NCBI GenBank assembly: GCA_900128585.1
Contig: LT642191.1
Coordinates: 3,652 to 37,774, forward strand
Origin: Stramenopiles sp. TOSAG23-3
Taxonomy: Eukaryota > Sar
Reading direction: 5' to 3'
Length of the DNA stretch: 34,123 nucleotides
Position 1 is the stretch's first letter. Each line of letters begins with the position of its first letter. Shown piece after piece: positions 8,884 through 18,262 of this stretch. The notes under the pieces were generated by a model. The model was not told the DNA's origin, searched no databases, and worked only from the letters and a program-made list of their open reading frames with translations. The position numbers were made by a program, and so were the translations under genes.

Positions 8884-9269
8884 CCTTCGTCCCGTTTATC
8901 TAACAACTAAATTTAAATACAAATACGAACAGGCACTCTCTCTCTCTGTCGGTCTGGTCTGTGTCTGGAAGGCACTAAACGTTGCTGTAACCTTTGGCGG
9001 CAAGCGCTTACTACAAAGAAAACGAACAAAGACTGGTTTATATATAAACACAACTCAATTCGATTTGAATATTTGTTTCTTCTTCTCTTTTCTATTCCTT
9101 CGATCATTCTTCTTTTTTTCTTTTCTTTGGTTCATGGCATTGAAGTTCGTTAGTTAATAATGTTACCAAATTTGATTATAAAATTAATATATTATTATTA
9201 TTATATTAAATAAAAATAATAATAAAAAAAAATATAAAATAATAAAAAGACTTTTATTTTTTTATTTCG

Positions 9270-9329
9270 TTCTTCTTCCTTCCCTTCCCTCCTTCCTTCT
9301 TCTTTTCTTCTTCTTCTTTTCTCTTCTTC
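9270..9329. repeat. Pyrimidine tract (TTC/TCCC-rich)
   Basis: Sixty bases composed only of C and T: TTCTTCC, then TCCC units, then TTCTTC units. It lies in the Rab21/armadillo divergent promoter region. Analogous tracts occur in the other three divergent spacers of this window. Confidence 0.85.
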
Positions 9330-9733
9330 ATTTTATTATTATTATTTTTATTTTTTATTTGTTTTGTTTTGTTTTGTTGTTCAAATAGTTAGTCTATTTA
9401 TTATTGTATTCCTATGGTATTCAATGTAAATAATTTTTGGAACTTTTTCTTTTTTCTCCGTCTGTCTGGTCTCTCGCTCAGTTGATCCTTATTTCCATAT
9501 AGGCATTACACTACAAATATTAACACTTAAGTACTGAAAGACAAGATAATTCGTCGCTGAAAGTTCTTCAAATAAATATATAGGTAATATTATATAATTA
9601 TGTATATATATATTGTATTAAATTTGTATTATAATAACATTATATAGTCTAGTATATAATTTATGTACTTATAGTTTTAATATTATTTATATGGTTTGTT
9701 ATTTTTACCTATGTTTGTATTTAGAAACTGACC

Positions 9734-9762
9734 TCGATCGAGCTCGAGCTCGAGCTCGAGAG
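9734..9762. repeat. Self-complementary (CGAGCT)n array
   Basis: TCGATCGAGCTCGAGCTCGA and continuing: overlapping GAGCTC units make the whole array its own reverse complement, so it can fold as a perfect hairpin or cruciform. It is a GC island in otherwise very AT-rich DNA. Function unknown. Confidence 0.8.
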
Positions 9763-10162
9763 CGGTTTAAATAGAAAAGATGAAAATGTCAATAGTACTG
9801 TTGCAAGTTTTAATATAATTAATAATTTAAATTAAATAAAAGTAAAGTAAGCCACGCACCCACCCAACAACACCCTTTCTTACAGATCGTTTGTTCGTTT
9901 GTACATATATGAATATAAATTAAACCGTGCGAATCGAGAGCTGTCTGTTGCATGAATGAATGAATTAAACTTTTATTTTATTTTAATTATAGGACTACTT
10001 TTAATAGACGACTATGGAGTGAGTCATCCCAGACTAATTATATTTAATACTATCGTTATTATAAGCAAGGAGAAGACGAAGAAAGAAGCGAGGACGACGG
10101 AAAATAATAAATACAGTTAAAATTATTTTCACTTTCTTAGACTATTAAATATTTATCCAACC

Positions 10163-10235
10163 TTGCCAAGCCAAGCCAAGCCAAGCCTCAAGCCTCAAGC
10201 CAAGCCTCAAGCCAAGCCTCAAGCCTCAAGCCTTG
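10163..10235. repeat. Mixed CCAAG / CCTCAAG minisatellite
   Basis: Starts with four CCAAG pentamers, then alternates CCTCAAG heptamers and CCAAG pentamers. It is bordered by inverted CCTTG words on each side (10161 and about 10231). The interleaving of 5- and 7-base units is unlike the simple triplet microsatellites elsewhere in the window. It sits about 400 bp upstream of the armadillo gene. Confidence 0.85.
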
Positions 10236-10630
10236 CTTTGCTAGACAGACTATCTTGGTATAATATTCGTTAGAGTTTGCAACAAAACAGGAACAAGTAA
10301 CAATAGACTAGTATACACAATGCCGAGTACAATATATATGGACAGAGCATCCAGTTAACATTGTCTCGCTTGAGGTAGGAGGCGTAGGAGGGAAAAGAGA
10401 AGAAAAAAAAGTATTTTTTATTTATTTACTATGATGATGATGATTCAGCTGTATGTAATAAATAAGCAACTCTCAGAAAACGGCACACAAACAAAACGGG
10501 GCAGTTGTGGAATGCAAGCATTGTTCTCGTCTACCCACACAAAAAATAGCGACAGGGAATGCATGTAAGAGAGGACGCCAAGTGGACCAATAACCGCGTT
10601 TGAAGTAGGAAACACACCAGCTGCTAGATC
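10236..10630. other. Upstream region of the armadillo gene
   Basis: No gene is visible. A purine-rich patch at 10375-10410 (GGAGGCGTAGGAGGGAAAAG and onward) and an (ATG)n/(ATT)n patch near 10430-10445 precede a GC-richer leader of about 150 bp running into the ATG at 10631. Confidence 0.45.
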
Positions 10631-13600
10631 ATGAACGGAAAACAGAGCCGGGACCTTTCCGAGCCTTCGAGCTCGTCTGCGGCGTCCAGCTATCGTGGGA
10701 TGTCCAGCAAGATTTCCGTTATCGAAGGCATTCGCCAGAAGGCTAAGCGCGAGGTTGAGTTCCAGCTCCACGCCTTTGAAACAAAAAGTCGATATCGGGG
10801 GCATGACGTGGAAACAGTGAAGCACGTAAGGCGCACGAAGGTCCACCGGATGTCCGCAGACGATGAGAAGGAACTTCGCAAGCAAGTTGCCCACGAACGG
10901 GCCCACCGCATGCACAAACAGCGCTTGCTGAATGGGATAAAGCGGCACCAGCAGCTTGCAGAAGAACGTTTTCCAGAATATAGCATGGATCAGTTCGTAG
11001 ATTCAGCTTCGTCGAAAAGATCCAGCGAGAAGAAAAAATTGCAGAATAGGGCTCTTGCAAAACTGCACAGGCAAGTGGACTTGGAGCACGCCATGAAGGT
11101 TTTGCCGCACTACAACGGCGACCTCTTTGGGACTCACAGGAGTTACCTGGCAGGGGTCATGTACATGTCTCGGATGACGGCTGCGAAAAAGCACAAATCG
11201 CGCAATCCCTGGGACAATGGGAACGAAAACGGTGGTTATGATACCGCCGAAGATAAAAAAGTAATAGAGTTTTTGGAAAACAAACAAAACGTAGCCAAAT
11301 CTTTGTGCAATTTGTCGTGGCACAAATCCAATAGCAGAAAATTAGTCCACGAAGGCGGACTGAAAGTGTTAGTAGAAATGTCAGATTTGGATGACTTCTC
11401 CATAAGGCTGTCTTGTGCCATTGCCCTCCATAATCTTTCCAGGGACCCAGACGTCCAAGCAGACTTGTTTGAAAACTATGTCGTGGAGACTATTGCCCGC
11501 CTTAGCCAGACAACAGGGGAATCCGCGCAGCTGCTGTTGGCACATTGCATCGGGGCATTGTGCGCCTTAAGTGCCGTGCAGGGCTACGAGGCTCAAATGG
11601 TGAGAGAAGGGGCCCTGAAAGCAATTGATGTTGCCCTGGAAAGCCCGCAGACGTTAGAAGTCCAAAAATTGTTAACCTCATGCTTGTTGAATTTGACAAC
11701 GTGCTTCGATGAGGCAACGTCCTACCCAGGCTGGGAGCGGGTGATAAATTCATGCCGGAGCGCCATTTCATCCTACCTTGTCGACACCCGAGCGAAGCAT
11801 CACGTTGCTAGCGCTTTGAGCAATTTGGCCTTGTACGAAAACCATAGGGCAAGAATGATATCGGAAGGAATGGTCAAGGACCTGACCGAGTTTTACGAGA
11901 TGTTTGATTCCAACAACTCAGTGTCCAGCGCGGTGTTCAGTGATGCGGAAGCAGCCATAGCTTCAACAATGAATTATCTGGCCTCATGCCACGGCGAGTT
12001 GAAGTCTGCCGTCGTGCGGCAAAACGGCGTGCAGCTGTTGGTGAGGATATCTCGTTCAAAGAATAATTTAACCCGCCAAAGGTGTATTATGGCCTTAAAT
12101 AGTTTAGCAATGGATACACACGGCGAGGGGCGCGCTGCGGGGCAGGTTATTGGACCGATTGTTCAGCTGTCCGACTCGAGAAACCCAACTACACGTTTCC
12201 GGTGCACGGCTGCGTTCAGGTCCATGTCTAGTCGACAAGGCAGTCGGAAACAAATGATGAAATCGAACGTTGTCTCCGTCTTGTTGCGGATGATTAACAC
12301 AGAAATTAACCTGAGCGAGGATGTGTGGAGTGCCAGCATATGCAACTGCACGATTACATTGTGCAACTTGCTGATTTCTGTTGACACAAGGGCGCGGGCT
12401 ATTGAAGGAAAGGCGTTTGACAGCGTTATCATGCTTTTGCAAAGGCAGCAGAAACTACAGGAGCAACAAATTTGTTGCGATGCCATTTTGACGCTGACCA
12501 ACACCGCGGAAGTAGCAGGGGAGATGCGAAAAGCAAGCACGCTTGGCGTAATTGTAAGGTTGTTAGCCAGCCCAGATCCAGGCATAATCAAGTCGGTTGT
12601 CCTTATTTTGAAAGCTCTTTGCAAAGACAAGAAAACTTGCACCACATTTTGCGCTCTGCGACCCGACTCCTTGCCGTACCTTGTCAACTTGTTAACAACA
12701 CCGGACGAAGAAATTGTTTTGAATGTTTTAATCGTAATTTCGATGGCCATCGGCACAACGAGCATGCGAAAGCGCATGGTCCAGGCTGGCGTGGAGAGCA
12801 TAGTGTACCTATGCGGGGGGGCGAACAAGGAGATCCAAATATGGTGCGCAGCGATTCTTTGCGCGCTTTCCTTCACCCCAGAGTGCCGTGTACCCATAAT
12901 ACAGGCTGGGGCTGCCAAAGGGTTGAGCATAGTTTCGGGAATCAAAGAAGACGTCAACCAACACCGCTGTTCCATAGCCATCTGTAACCTTTCGGCAGAA
13001 TTCGAATGCCGTTTGCGAATGATTGAGGATGGAGTGACCACTAGCTTGATATCGCTTTCAAGCGCGCACCACGAGAGCATCCGTTTTAATTGTTGCAAAG
13101 CACTTTGCAATTTATCTTGTACAGTTGGGAACGAGATGGACCTGGTGCAAGCTGGCACACTCCCAGAGCTCATGCTGACTGCTTTGGTCCGCTCGGAGTA
13201 CCCCATAACAAAACTCGTGTGCATCAAAACGATTGCTAACCTGATCGCCGATGATACCATCGACATTTTATTGGAGCAAGGCATTGCGTGGGCAATGATG
13301 GCTGCCACCACGGCATCGTTTGCAGAAACCGACGACGAGCCTTTAGAAGATGGACTTCAAATTGCGGGCAATGTTTATTGCGTGGTTGCAAAGTACGACG
13401 TAGGGATAGAAAAGTTAATAGACGAGCCAGGAGTTCTACGATCTCTCGCAGTATTGATGCAGTCGGAGAGCACCGATACCCGTGGGTACGCGTGGAAAGT
13501 TCTCAAGCTGGCGTGCCAGCACCCGTGCCAGTCCCGACTGATGCAAGAAAACTTCTTGCAGACGTTGAAGAATATGAACGTAACGTCTAGCTTGCACATT

Positions 13601-15790
13601 GCAAAAAATATTGCTGCGCTTCTCTCCTTTTTGTTCCGCGACAACAAAATACGGCGAAAGATTTCCATAGACGGGATCGGCGTAATGCAGAAAATATACT
13701 CCATGGACGACGACGACACGACGTTGCAATGCAGTGAAGCACTGACAAGATTGAGTTGCGATGACGTGACCACCAAGGCCGTCGTGGAAAACGATGTTTT
13801 AAAGATGTACTTGACTCTAGCACAGAGGAAGGCGGTGGAGACGAGATCGTTGGTCATCCAATCGTTGCTTCATTTGTCTTTCAATGAAAAATACATAGGA
13901 TCGCTTGCGAAGCAAAATGCCCTTGGTGTCGTCAAATCGTTGGTGCAGTTCGAAGACAGTGACCTGGAAAAGCACTCGTTCCTTTTGGGGATATTGCGCT
14001 CCTTTGTACTAGGCGACCAGAGAGCCCTGGTAAAGGGTTACGGGGTGATCGATGTATCCAATATTGAAGTGACAGAAGAAAACAGTTTGCACCACAATCT
14101 TGCGAGGAGCGGGATCATAAAAACGGCAAGCAAGATATGGTCGCGGTTGGACAAGACGAATTACGGCTATTATATTCCAAAGGTTATTCAGAGGGACATT
14201 GCCGTAGTGCTGTCCAAGACAATCTACCACGTAAGAAATCAGTATGCCTCGATGCTAAACGACGGCTTGCTACCCATATTGCTTTTTCTGACCCTTCATG
14301 GGGACGACTTTTCTAGTCGCCAGGCCGTCGTTGCACTCGCCAATTTATCCCACGATGGTTCGATCAGACAGAGACTGATAGACAACGAAGTAGTTGAAAC
14401 CTTGGTTGAACTTTTGAAAACCATCAAAACAGATAATGGAATTCAGCGTGACTGCGTCACTGCTTTTTGCAACCTCTCCTACTGCCTTGAACGTGGGAAG
14501 TTTTTGGTCGACTGCGGTGTTTACGACATGTCTGTGACCATGGGGAACCAATCGGACGAGTACATCCGGTCATGCTGTGGAAAAATTCTCACCAACCTGT
14601 CAGTGCACGCCGACAACACCCATGATGGTTCTGTCGCCGCGTTATTAGAGCTCTGCATGCCCGGAATGTCCACACCATCCAGAGACAAAAAGGCTGAGAT
14701 ACGAAGAAGCACTACTCAAGCGCATTTGGTAAAATCTCAGCGTACCTTGGAAGATTATTCTGAACCAGAAGGAACATGGGCCGATGCCCACGAATATTTT
14801 AGTAGCAATTGCAAGTTTAAGACCAAAGTTGAGGCCACTTTGGAAATTAATTTTGCGAACGATGGCTCCGAAGAAGAGGTAGACACATCATGGGTTAAAG
14901 AAGACGCAGGCTCCGCCAGTGGCCCACCACCATCTTACCCTCCAACGAAAGATGATGAGGAAAAAGTGGCGAATGAACTGCGATCTGAACTCGTAAGCCG
15001 CAAGCAAGTACTGGCCAGCTTAATAGAAGAAGATATAGGGAACAGCACGGACGAAGGGGCGAACTTAGATATCGTCAAGTTTGACAAAGTCCAACCAACC
15101 CTGAGCCAATTGTGGTACGACCCCATCACAGCATTTGAAAAAGTTGGCCGCACTTTTGAAGGGGATAACGACAACGAGGAAGACTTCGATTACGACAAAG
15201 AAAGCGATACTTTTGAGGAGGATGAGACGGAAAATGTGGACAAATCACTTGGAAACCAGAAAAAGGCAGCGTCTTCTGGCCACAGCACTCGCCCCACGAC
15301 ATCCGCCCACGACAGTCGGGACAGTTCCCGTAGGAGTGGGGGTTCCCGCCAGCGCTCTAACAATTCTTCCGATAAAGCACAAAAAAACGATGCTAGTGGG
15401 GGATTTAAAGAACAGGAAGATGGCGAAGTAGATTTTGAAGAAGCGATAGCTAGTGATTATGGATCGCGACAGTCCCGCAGAAGTGTCGAGGAGTTGATGA
15501 CTCTCAACAAAGAATCGGCACAAAAAAACAGAGGCGGGGTTTCGTTTGCATCGGAAGGCTCGGCCGTGTTGGAGGAAAGCGAGGCCACTGCAACCCCTGC
15601 AACACGAGGAGACCAGTCAAACGTGTCATTGCTTGAAGCCGAAGGCAGGCCAACCTCCACCCCAAGCTTGCATTTCGTGGATAATGCCCTCTCAGCGGGT
15701 CTTTGGAATGAGACACCAAAGATTAAATGGGATAAATCGGAAGAGGGTGGAAAGAAAAGAGGTGGACCAGCCCATCGACGGAAGAAGTGA
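10631..15790 (+). CDS. Giant armadillo-repeat protein
   Basis: A 1719-residue intronless protein. Residues 1-210 are basic and probably helical (many Lys/Arg/His; segments such as KREVEFQLHAFETKSRYRG). Residues about 210-1345 form a long alpha-solenoid of armadillo repeats. The recurring signature is a helix ending C.AL.NLS or CNLS (for example AKSLCNLSWHKSNSRKLVHEGGLKVLVEM, CAIALHNLS, CSIAICNLS, CCKALCNLS, AVVALANLSHDGSIRQRLIDNEVVETLVELLK). The last 375 residues are acidic, Ser-rich and low in hydrophobics, hence likely disordered, ending in a basic RRKK. Armadillo solenoids of this size act as protein-binding scaffolds. Cilium-associated ARMC3 and ARMC4 are the nearest kinds of relative I can name, but I cannot assign orthology. 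A 382-codon antisense frame at 12163-13311 is a shadow. Confidence 0.88.
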   Translation: MNGKQSRDLSEPSSSSAASSYRGMSSKISVIEGIRQKAKREVEFQLHAFETKSRYRGHDVETVKHVRRTKVHRMSADDEKELRKQVAHERAHRMHKQRLLNGIKRHQQLAEERFPEYSMDQFVDSASSKRSSEKKKLQNRALAKLHRQVDLEHAMKVLPHYNGDLFGTHRSYLAGVMYMSRMTAAKKHKSRNPWDNGNENGGYDTAEDKKVIEFLENKQNVAKSLCNLSWHKSNSRKLVHEGGLKVLVEMSDLDDFSIRLSCAIALHNLSRDPDVQADLFENYVVETIARLSQTTGESAQLLLAHCIGALCALSAVQGYEAQMVREGALKAIDVALESPQTLEVQKLLTSCLLNLTTCFDEATSYPGWERVINSCRSAISSYLVDTRAKHHVASALSNLALYENHRARMISEGMVKDLTEFYEMFDSNNSVSSAVFSDAEAAIASTMNYLASCHGELKSAVVRQNGVQLLVRISRSKNNLTRQRCIMALNSLAMDTHGEGRAAGQVIGPIVQLSDSRNPTTRFRCTAAFRSMSSRQGSRKQMMKSNVVSVLLRMINTEINLSEDVWSASICNCTITLCNLLISVDTRARAIEGKAFDSVIMLLQRQQKLQEQQICCDAILTLTNTAEVAGEMRKASTLGVIVRLLASPDPGIIKSVVLILKALCKDKKTCTTFCALRPDSLPYLVNLLTTPDEEIVLNVLIVISMAIGTTSMRKRMVQAGVESIVYLCGGANKEIQIWCAAILCALSFTPECRVPIIQAGAAKGLSIVSGIKEDVNQHRCSIAICNLSAEFECRLRMIEDGVTTSLISLSSAHHESIRFNCCKALCNLSCTVGNEMDLVQAGTLPELMLTALVRSEYPITKLVCIKTIANLIADDTIDILLEQGIAWAMMAATTASFAETDDEPLEDGLQIAGNVYCVVAKYDVGIEKLIDEPGVLRSLAVLMQSESTDTRGYAWKVLKLACQHPCQSRLMQENFLQTLKNMNVTSSLHIAKNIAALLSFLFRDNKIRRKISIDGIGVMQKIYSMDDDDTTLQCSEALTRLSCDDVTTKAVVENDVLKMYLTLAQRKAVETRSLVIQSLLHLSFNEKYIGSLAKQNALGVVKSLVQFEDSDLEKHSFLLGILRSFVLGDQRALVKGYGVIDVSNIEVTEENSLHHNLARSGIIKTASKIWSRLDKTNYGYYIPKVIQRDIAVVLSKTIYHVRNQYASMLNDGLLPILLFLTLHGDDFSSRQAVVALANLSHDGSIRQRLIDNEVVETLVELLKTIKTDNGIQRDCVTAFCNLSYCLERGKFLVDCGVYDMSVTMGNQSDEYIRSCCGKILTNLSVHADNTHDGSVAALLELCMPGMSTPSRDKKAEIRRSTTQAHLVKSQRTLEDYSEPEGTWADAHEYFSSNCKFKTKVEATLEINFANDGSEEEVDTSWVKEDAGSASGPPPSYPPTKDDEEKVANELRSELVSRKQVLASLIEEDIGNSTDEGANLDIVKFDKVQPTLSQLWYDPITAFEKVGRTFEGDNDNEEDFDYDKESDTFEEDETENVDKSLGNQKKAASSGHSTRPTTSAHDSRDSSRRSGGSRQRSNNSSDKAQKNDASGGFKEQEDGEVDFEEAIASDYGSRQSRRSVEELMTLNKESAQKNRGGVSFASEGSAVLEESEATATPATRGDQSNVSLLEAEGRPTSTPSLHFVDNALSAGLWNETPKIKWDKSEEGGKKRGGPAHRRKK

Positions 15791-15860
15791 TGAATGAAGT
15801 ATATTATCCTCAGTATATCCGGTTTTCCACTTTGCAATCTGTATTGCAATCCGCGCCAGT

Positions 15861-16007
15861 TGTACTAAGCCCCCAATAATGGCACCTATAAGGCCAAGAT
15901 TTGTGATTTTGGCCTAAGCCGACGCTTCTCCAATGAATTGCACCGTGGTTTGGATTATATGGTAACCAGGTGGTATCGTGCCCCCGGAAAATGTGATAAA
16001 GTAAATT
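15861..16007 (+). pseudogene. Relic of a CMGC-type protein kinase domain
   Basis: In the frame starting at 15869, about 45 codons read as kinase subdomains [23 protein letters not shown] (the DFG magnesium-binding motif) followed after about 13 residues by [10 protein letters not shown]. The motif TRWYRAPE is typical of MAP-kinase-like (CMGC) enzymes; here the conserved Glu is Gly. The frame closes at TAA 16007 just after this. Upstream, 15861-15874 reads C-T-K-P-P in another frame, resembling the end of the catalytic loop (DLKPxN), so a one-base frameshift seems to separate the two. No N-lobe or rest of the C-lobe is found nearby. It starts 70 bp after the armadillo stop. This is a decayed fragment rather than an exon, since stops bound it on both sides. 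Confidence 0.72.
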
Positions 16008-16485
16008 AAGTATTGTTACTATATAAATGTTGCTAGTATGGGAAGGGGTGTATACGAGGAATACTCTAAAGGGAATCTGTTCTTTTATTGAAATTTTAAA
16101 AAACTTTTAGCATCTACATACCGTTGGAGACAATTTGTTTTTAAGGTAATTATACCGAAGCACAGCATTGTACACTAAAAACTGATTTTGGAACATACGC
16201 CTCGTAGACGTCGTCCACATATATAGGGTTATGTTAAGTACATAATTTAGTATTATTTGGTAGTGTTCGATGTTCGATGTACTTCTTTCTTCGCTCGTCG
16301 ATGTTCGAGTATCGAGTACCGGTCACACCTGTAAACATTGAATTTCACGTATATAACAGTATCCCTTTCATGCAGATGTCATATGTAAAACCGCGCATGT
16401 GCGTGCAAAACTAAATAATCGCCCGCTCCATAAAAATCACCTAGGAAAGAAGCACGAAGTGTAAATTTCGTTTTGTTGTTTAAAA
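16008..16485. other. Intergenic region and promoter of the PYROXD2-like gene
   Basis: No gene is seen. Short overlapping GTTCGATGTTCGATGTAC words occur at about 16264-16282 and recur loosely to 16320. A TATATAAC motif at 16350-16357, 136 bp before the ATG, and another TATATAGGG near 16219 are possible core-promoter elements. Confidence 0.4.
16350..16357 (+). promoter_or_regulatory. Possible TATA element, PYROXD2-like gene
   Basis: TATATAAC in a locally mixed-composition stretch 136 bp upstream of the start codon at 16486. Chance occurrence is likely enough in AT-rich DNA that this is only a candidate. Confidence 0.25.
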
Positions 16486-18129
16486 ATGAAACGAGTGTAT
16501 GATGCCATAATTGTGGGAGGCGGTCATAACGGCTTGGTCACCGCGGCATATTTGGCGAAGGCGGGGAAAAAAGTGTGTGTTCTTGAAAGCCGTGCCCTCG
16601 TAGGCGGTGCGGCAGTGACGGAGGAGCTTGTACCAGGGTATAAATTTTCAAGGGGGGCATACTTGGGGGGTCTTTTGCGCCCTGCAGTCATCGAAGAACT
16701 CGAGCTTGAGACAAAGTACGGTTTGCGGTTTTACCCCCGAACCCACTCGTCGTTTACGCCGCTCCAGTCGGGAGAGTCGCTTTTAATGGGACAAAGTCAA
16801 GAGCTAAACCAACGGGAAATTTCCAAGTTTAGCAAAAAGGATGCCGCGGCGTACCCGAAATACGAAGCGCAGTTGAAGCGATTTGCAAATATTTTAGAAG
16901 ATACGCTGGATTCGATCCCACCGGATCCGGCCAGCATGGCGGGGAAAGAGCGGGCGGAGCTGTTTGAGCATGCAAAAACTTTGGGTGTCGGAGGCAGAAA
17001 CATGGCGAAGCTTGGCAAAGAAATGGGGACGTTTTTACAATTTTTGACCGCACCAGCTTCGCAATGGCTTGATATGTGGTTTGAAAGCGAGCCTCTAAAG
17101 GCAACGTTGGCAACCGACGCCATCATTGGAGCCCACGTTGCGGCCAGCTCGCCGGGGACAGGATATGTTTTGCTTCACCACGTCATGGGCGATTGGGCTT
17201 ACGTTGAGGGGGGCATGGGGTCGATACCAAACAGCATTGCCAAGGCGGCGAAAGCGTTCGGGGCGGAGATCGAGACCGAAGCTGTCGTCGAGTCTATAGA
17301 TGTGTGTCCGACCCAAGGGAATGTGCGGGGAGTGACCTTGTCGACCGGGGAAACATTGTCAGGGAAAGTTGTCGTTTCGAATGCAACGCCGGACAAAACA
17401 TTAATGGGGGACGCTAGTTTGTTGAAAGAAAAGGATCGCGCGTCGTTCTTACCGGACATGTATACCAAAAATATGTCTTCCATTAGCTACCAATCGTCCA
17501 CGACGAAAATCAATGTCGCCGTCGACCGTGTTCCCCAGTTCTCTTCCATTGGGAGAGAGGGCAATGTACCTGGGCCGGAACATGAAGGGACAATTCATAT
17601 CGGGTGTGAGTCAATGGAATCGTTGCATGCTGCGTACAGGGACGCAGAGTACAGCAAGGTGCCGAGTATGACGCCCCTTGTCGAAATGACACTGCCTTCT
17701 GTTCTTGATCCCACCTTGGCACCAGAGGGCCACCACGTCGTCAACCTATTCATACAATACACGCCGTACACTCCATCGGACGGGCCTTGGGACCAAGCGA
17801 GCAAACAAGATTTTTCCGAGAGGATCTTTGGTTTGATCGACCAGTACGCCCCGGGATTTAGCGAGTCCATCGTCGGCGAACCCGACATTTTGACTCCCCC
17901 CGACCTTGAGAAGACATTTGGTCTGACGGGTGGGAACATCTTTCATGGAGAGATGACATTGGACCGACTCTTCATTACACGCCCGGCATCGAGCGGGGCT
18001 TCCTACCGCGTGCCTGGGGTCAAAGGCCTATATTTGTGTGGAGCTGGAACCCACCCAGGGGGAGGAGTCATGGGGGCAGCGGGGAGGAATTGTTCGCGAG
18101 CAGTCCTCCGAGACATGAAGAAGGGTTGA
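16486..18129 (+). CDS. PYROXD2: PYROXD2-type FAD-dependent oxidoreductase (phytoene desaturase superfamily)
   Basis: A 547-residue flavoprotein. The N-terminal Rossmann fold binds FAD: YDAIIVGGGHNGLVTAAYLAKAGKKVCVLE, with GxGxxG at residues 11-16 and the acidic Glu at the end of strand 2, then the GG second motif VGGAAVTEELVPGYKFSRGA. The C-terminus has the family signature GLYLCGAGTHPGGGVMGAAGRN, which closes around the flavin. Length and layout match animal and bacterial PYROXD2/carotenoid-desaturase-like proteins (about 540-580 residues). Animal PYROXD2 is mitochondrial with an unsettled reaction; no carotenoid role should be assumed. No clear mitochondrial targeting extension is present before the Rossmann strand. 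It converges with the PG-rich repeat gene, only 133 bp between stops. Confidence 0.88.
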   Translation: MKRVYDAIIVGGGHNGLVTAAYLAKAGKKVCVLESRALVGGAAVTEELVPGYKFSRGAYLGGLLRPAVIEELELETKYGLRFYPRTHSSFTPLQSGESLLMGQSQELNQREISKFSKKDAAAYPKYEAQLKRFANILEDTLDSIPPDPASMAGKERAELFEHAKTLGVGGRNMAKLGKEMGTFLQFLTAPASQWLDMWFESEPLKATLATDAIIGAHVAASSPGTGYVLLHHVMGDWAYVEGGMGSIPNSIAKAAKAFGAEIETEAVVESIDVCPTQGNVRGVTLSTGETLSGKVVVSNATPDKTLMGDASLLKEKDRASFLPDMYTKNMSSISYQSSTTKINVAVDRVPQFSSIGREGNVPGPEHEGTIHIGCESMESLHAAYRDAEYSKVPSMTPLVEMTLPSVLDPTLAPEGHHVVNLFIQYTPYTPSDGPWDQASKQDFSERIFGLIDQYAPGFSESIVGEPDILTPPDLEKTFGLTGGNIFHGEMTLDRLFITRPASSGASYRVPGVKGLYLCGAGTHPGGGVMGAAGRNCSRAVLRDMKKG

Positions 18130-18142
18130 TGATGACAAAAAC

Positions 18143-18174
18143 AAGAAAAATTGGCTGTTATTTTATAGTAATTA
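18143..18174 (+). repeat. Dispersed GGCTGTTA element, copy B
   Basis: AAGAAAAATTGGCTGTTATT then TTTATAGTAATTA, 13 bp after the PYROXD2-like stop and inside the 133-bp convergent spacer. Compared with copies A and C it has one extra A and two extra bases after the core. It shares the preceding AAAAAC with copy C. Confidence 0.8.
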
Positions 18175-18262
18175 CAAAATCAGAAAAAAAATATGTACTT
18201 GTGGTACTTAAACTTACGAATCAGTCTGAACTTACGAAGTCTACACCCACAAAGGGGGCCAA

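Larger units (their letters stand above)
8884..10157. other. Divergent spacer between Rab21 and the armadillo gene, left part
   Basis: AT-rich spacer with no coding signal. Landmarks: a (CT)n run near 8937-8946, TAT/AAT-rich tracts 9170-9245, the pyrimidine tract at 9270-9329, TTATT and TTTTG short repeats 9331-9376, AT-rich 9560-9720, the CGAGCT array 9734-9762, and (AATG) units near 9952-9965. It presumably contains the Rab21 promoter near 8884-9060. Confidence 0.5.

Noticed and set aside
12163-13311. 382-codon minus-strand frame inside the armadillo gene
   Set aside because: Exact antisense of conserved armadillo repeats; its length follows from the codon bias of the sense gene.
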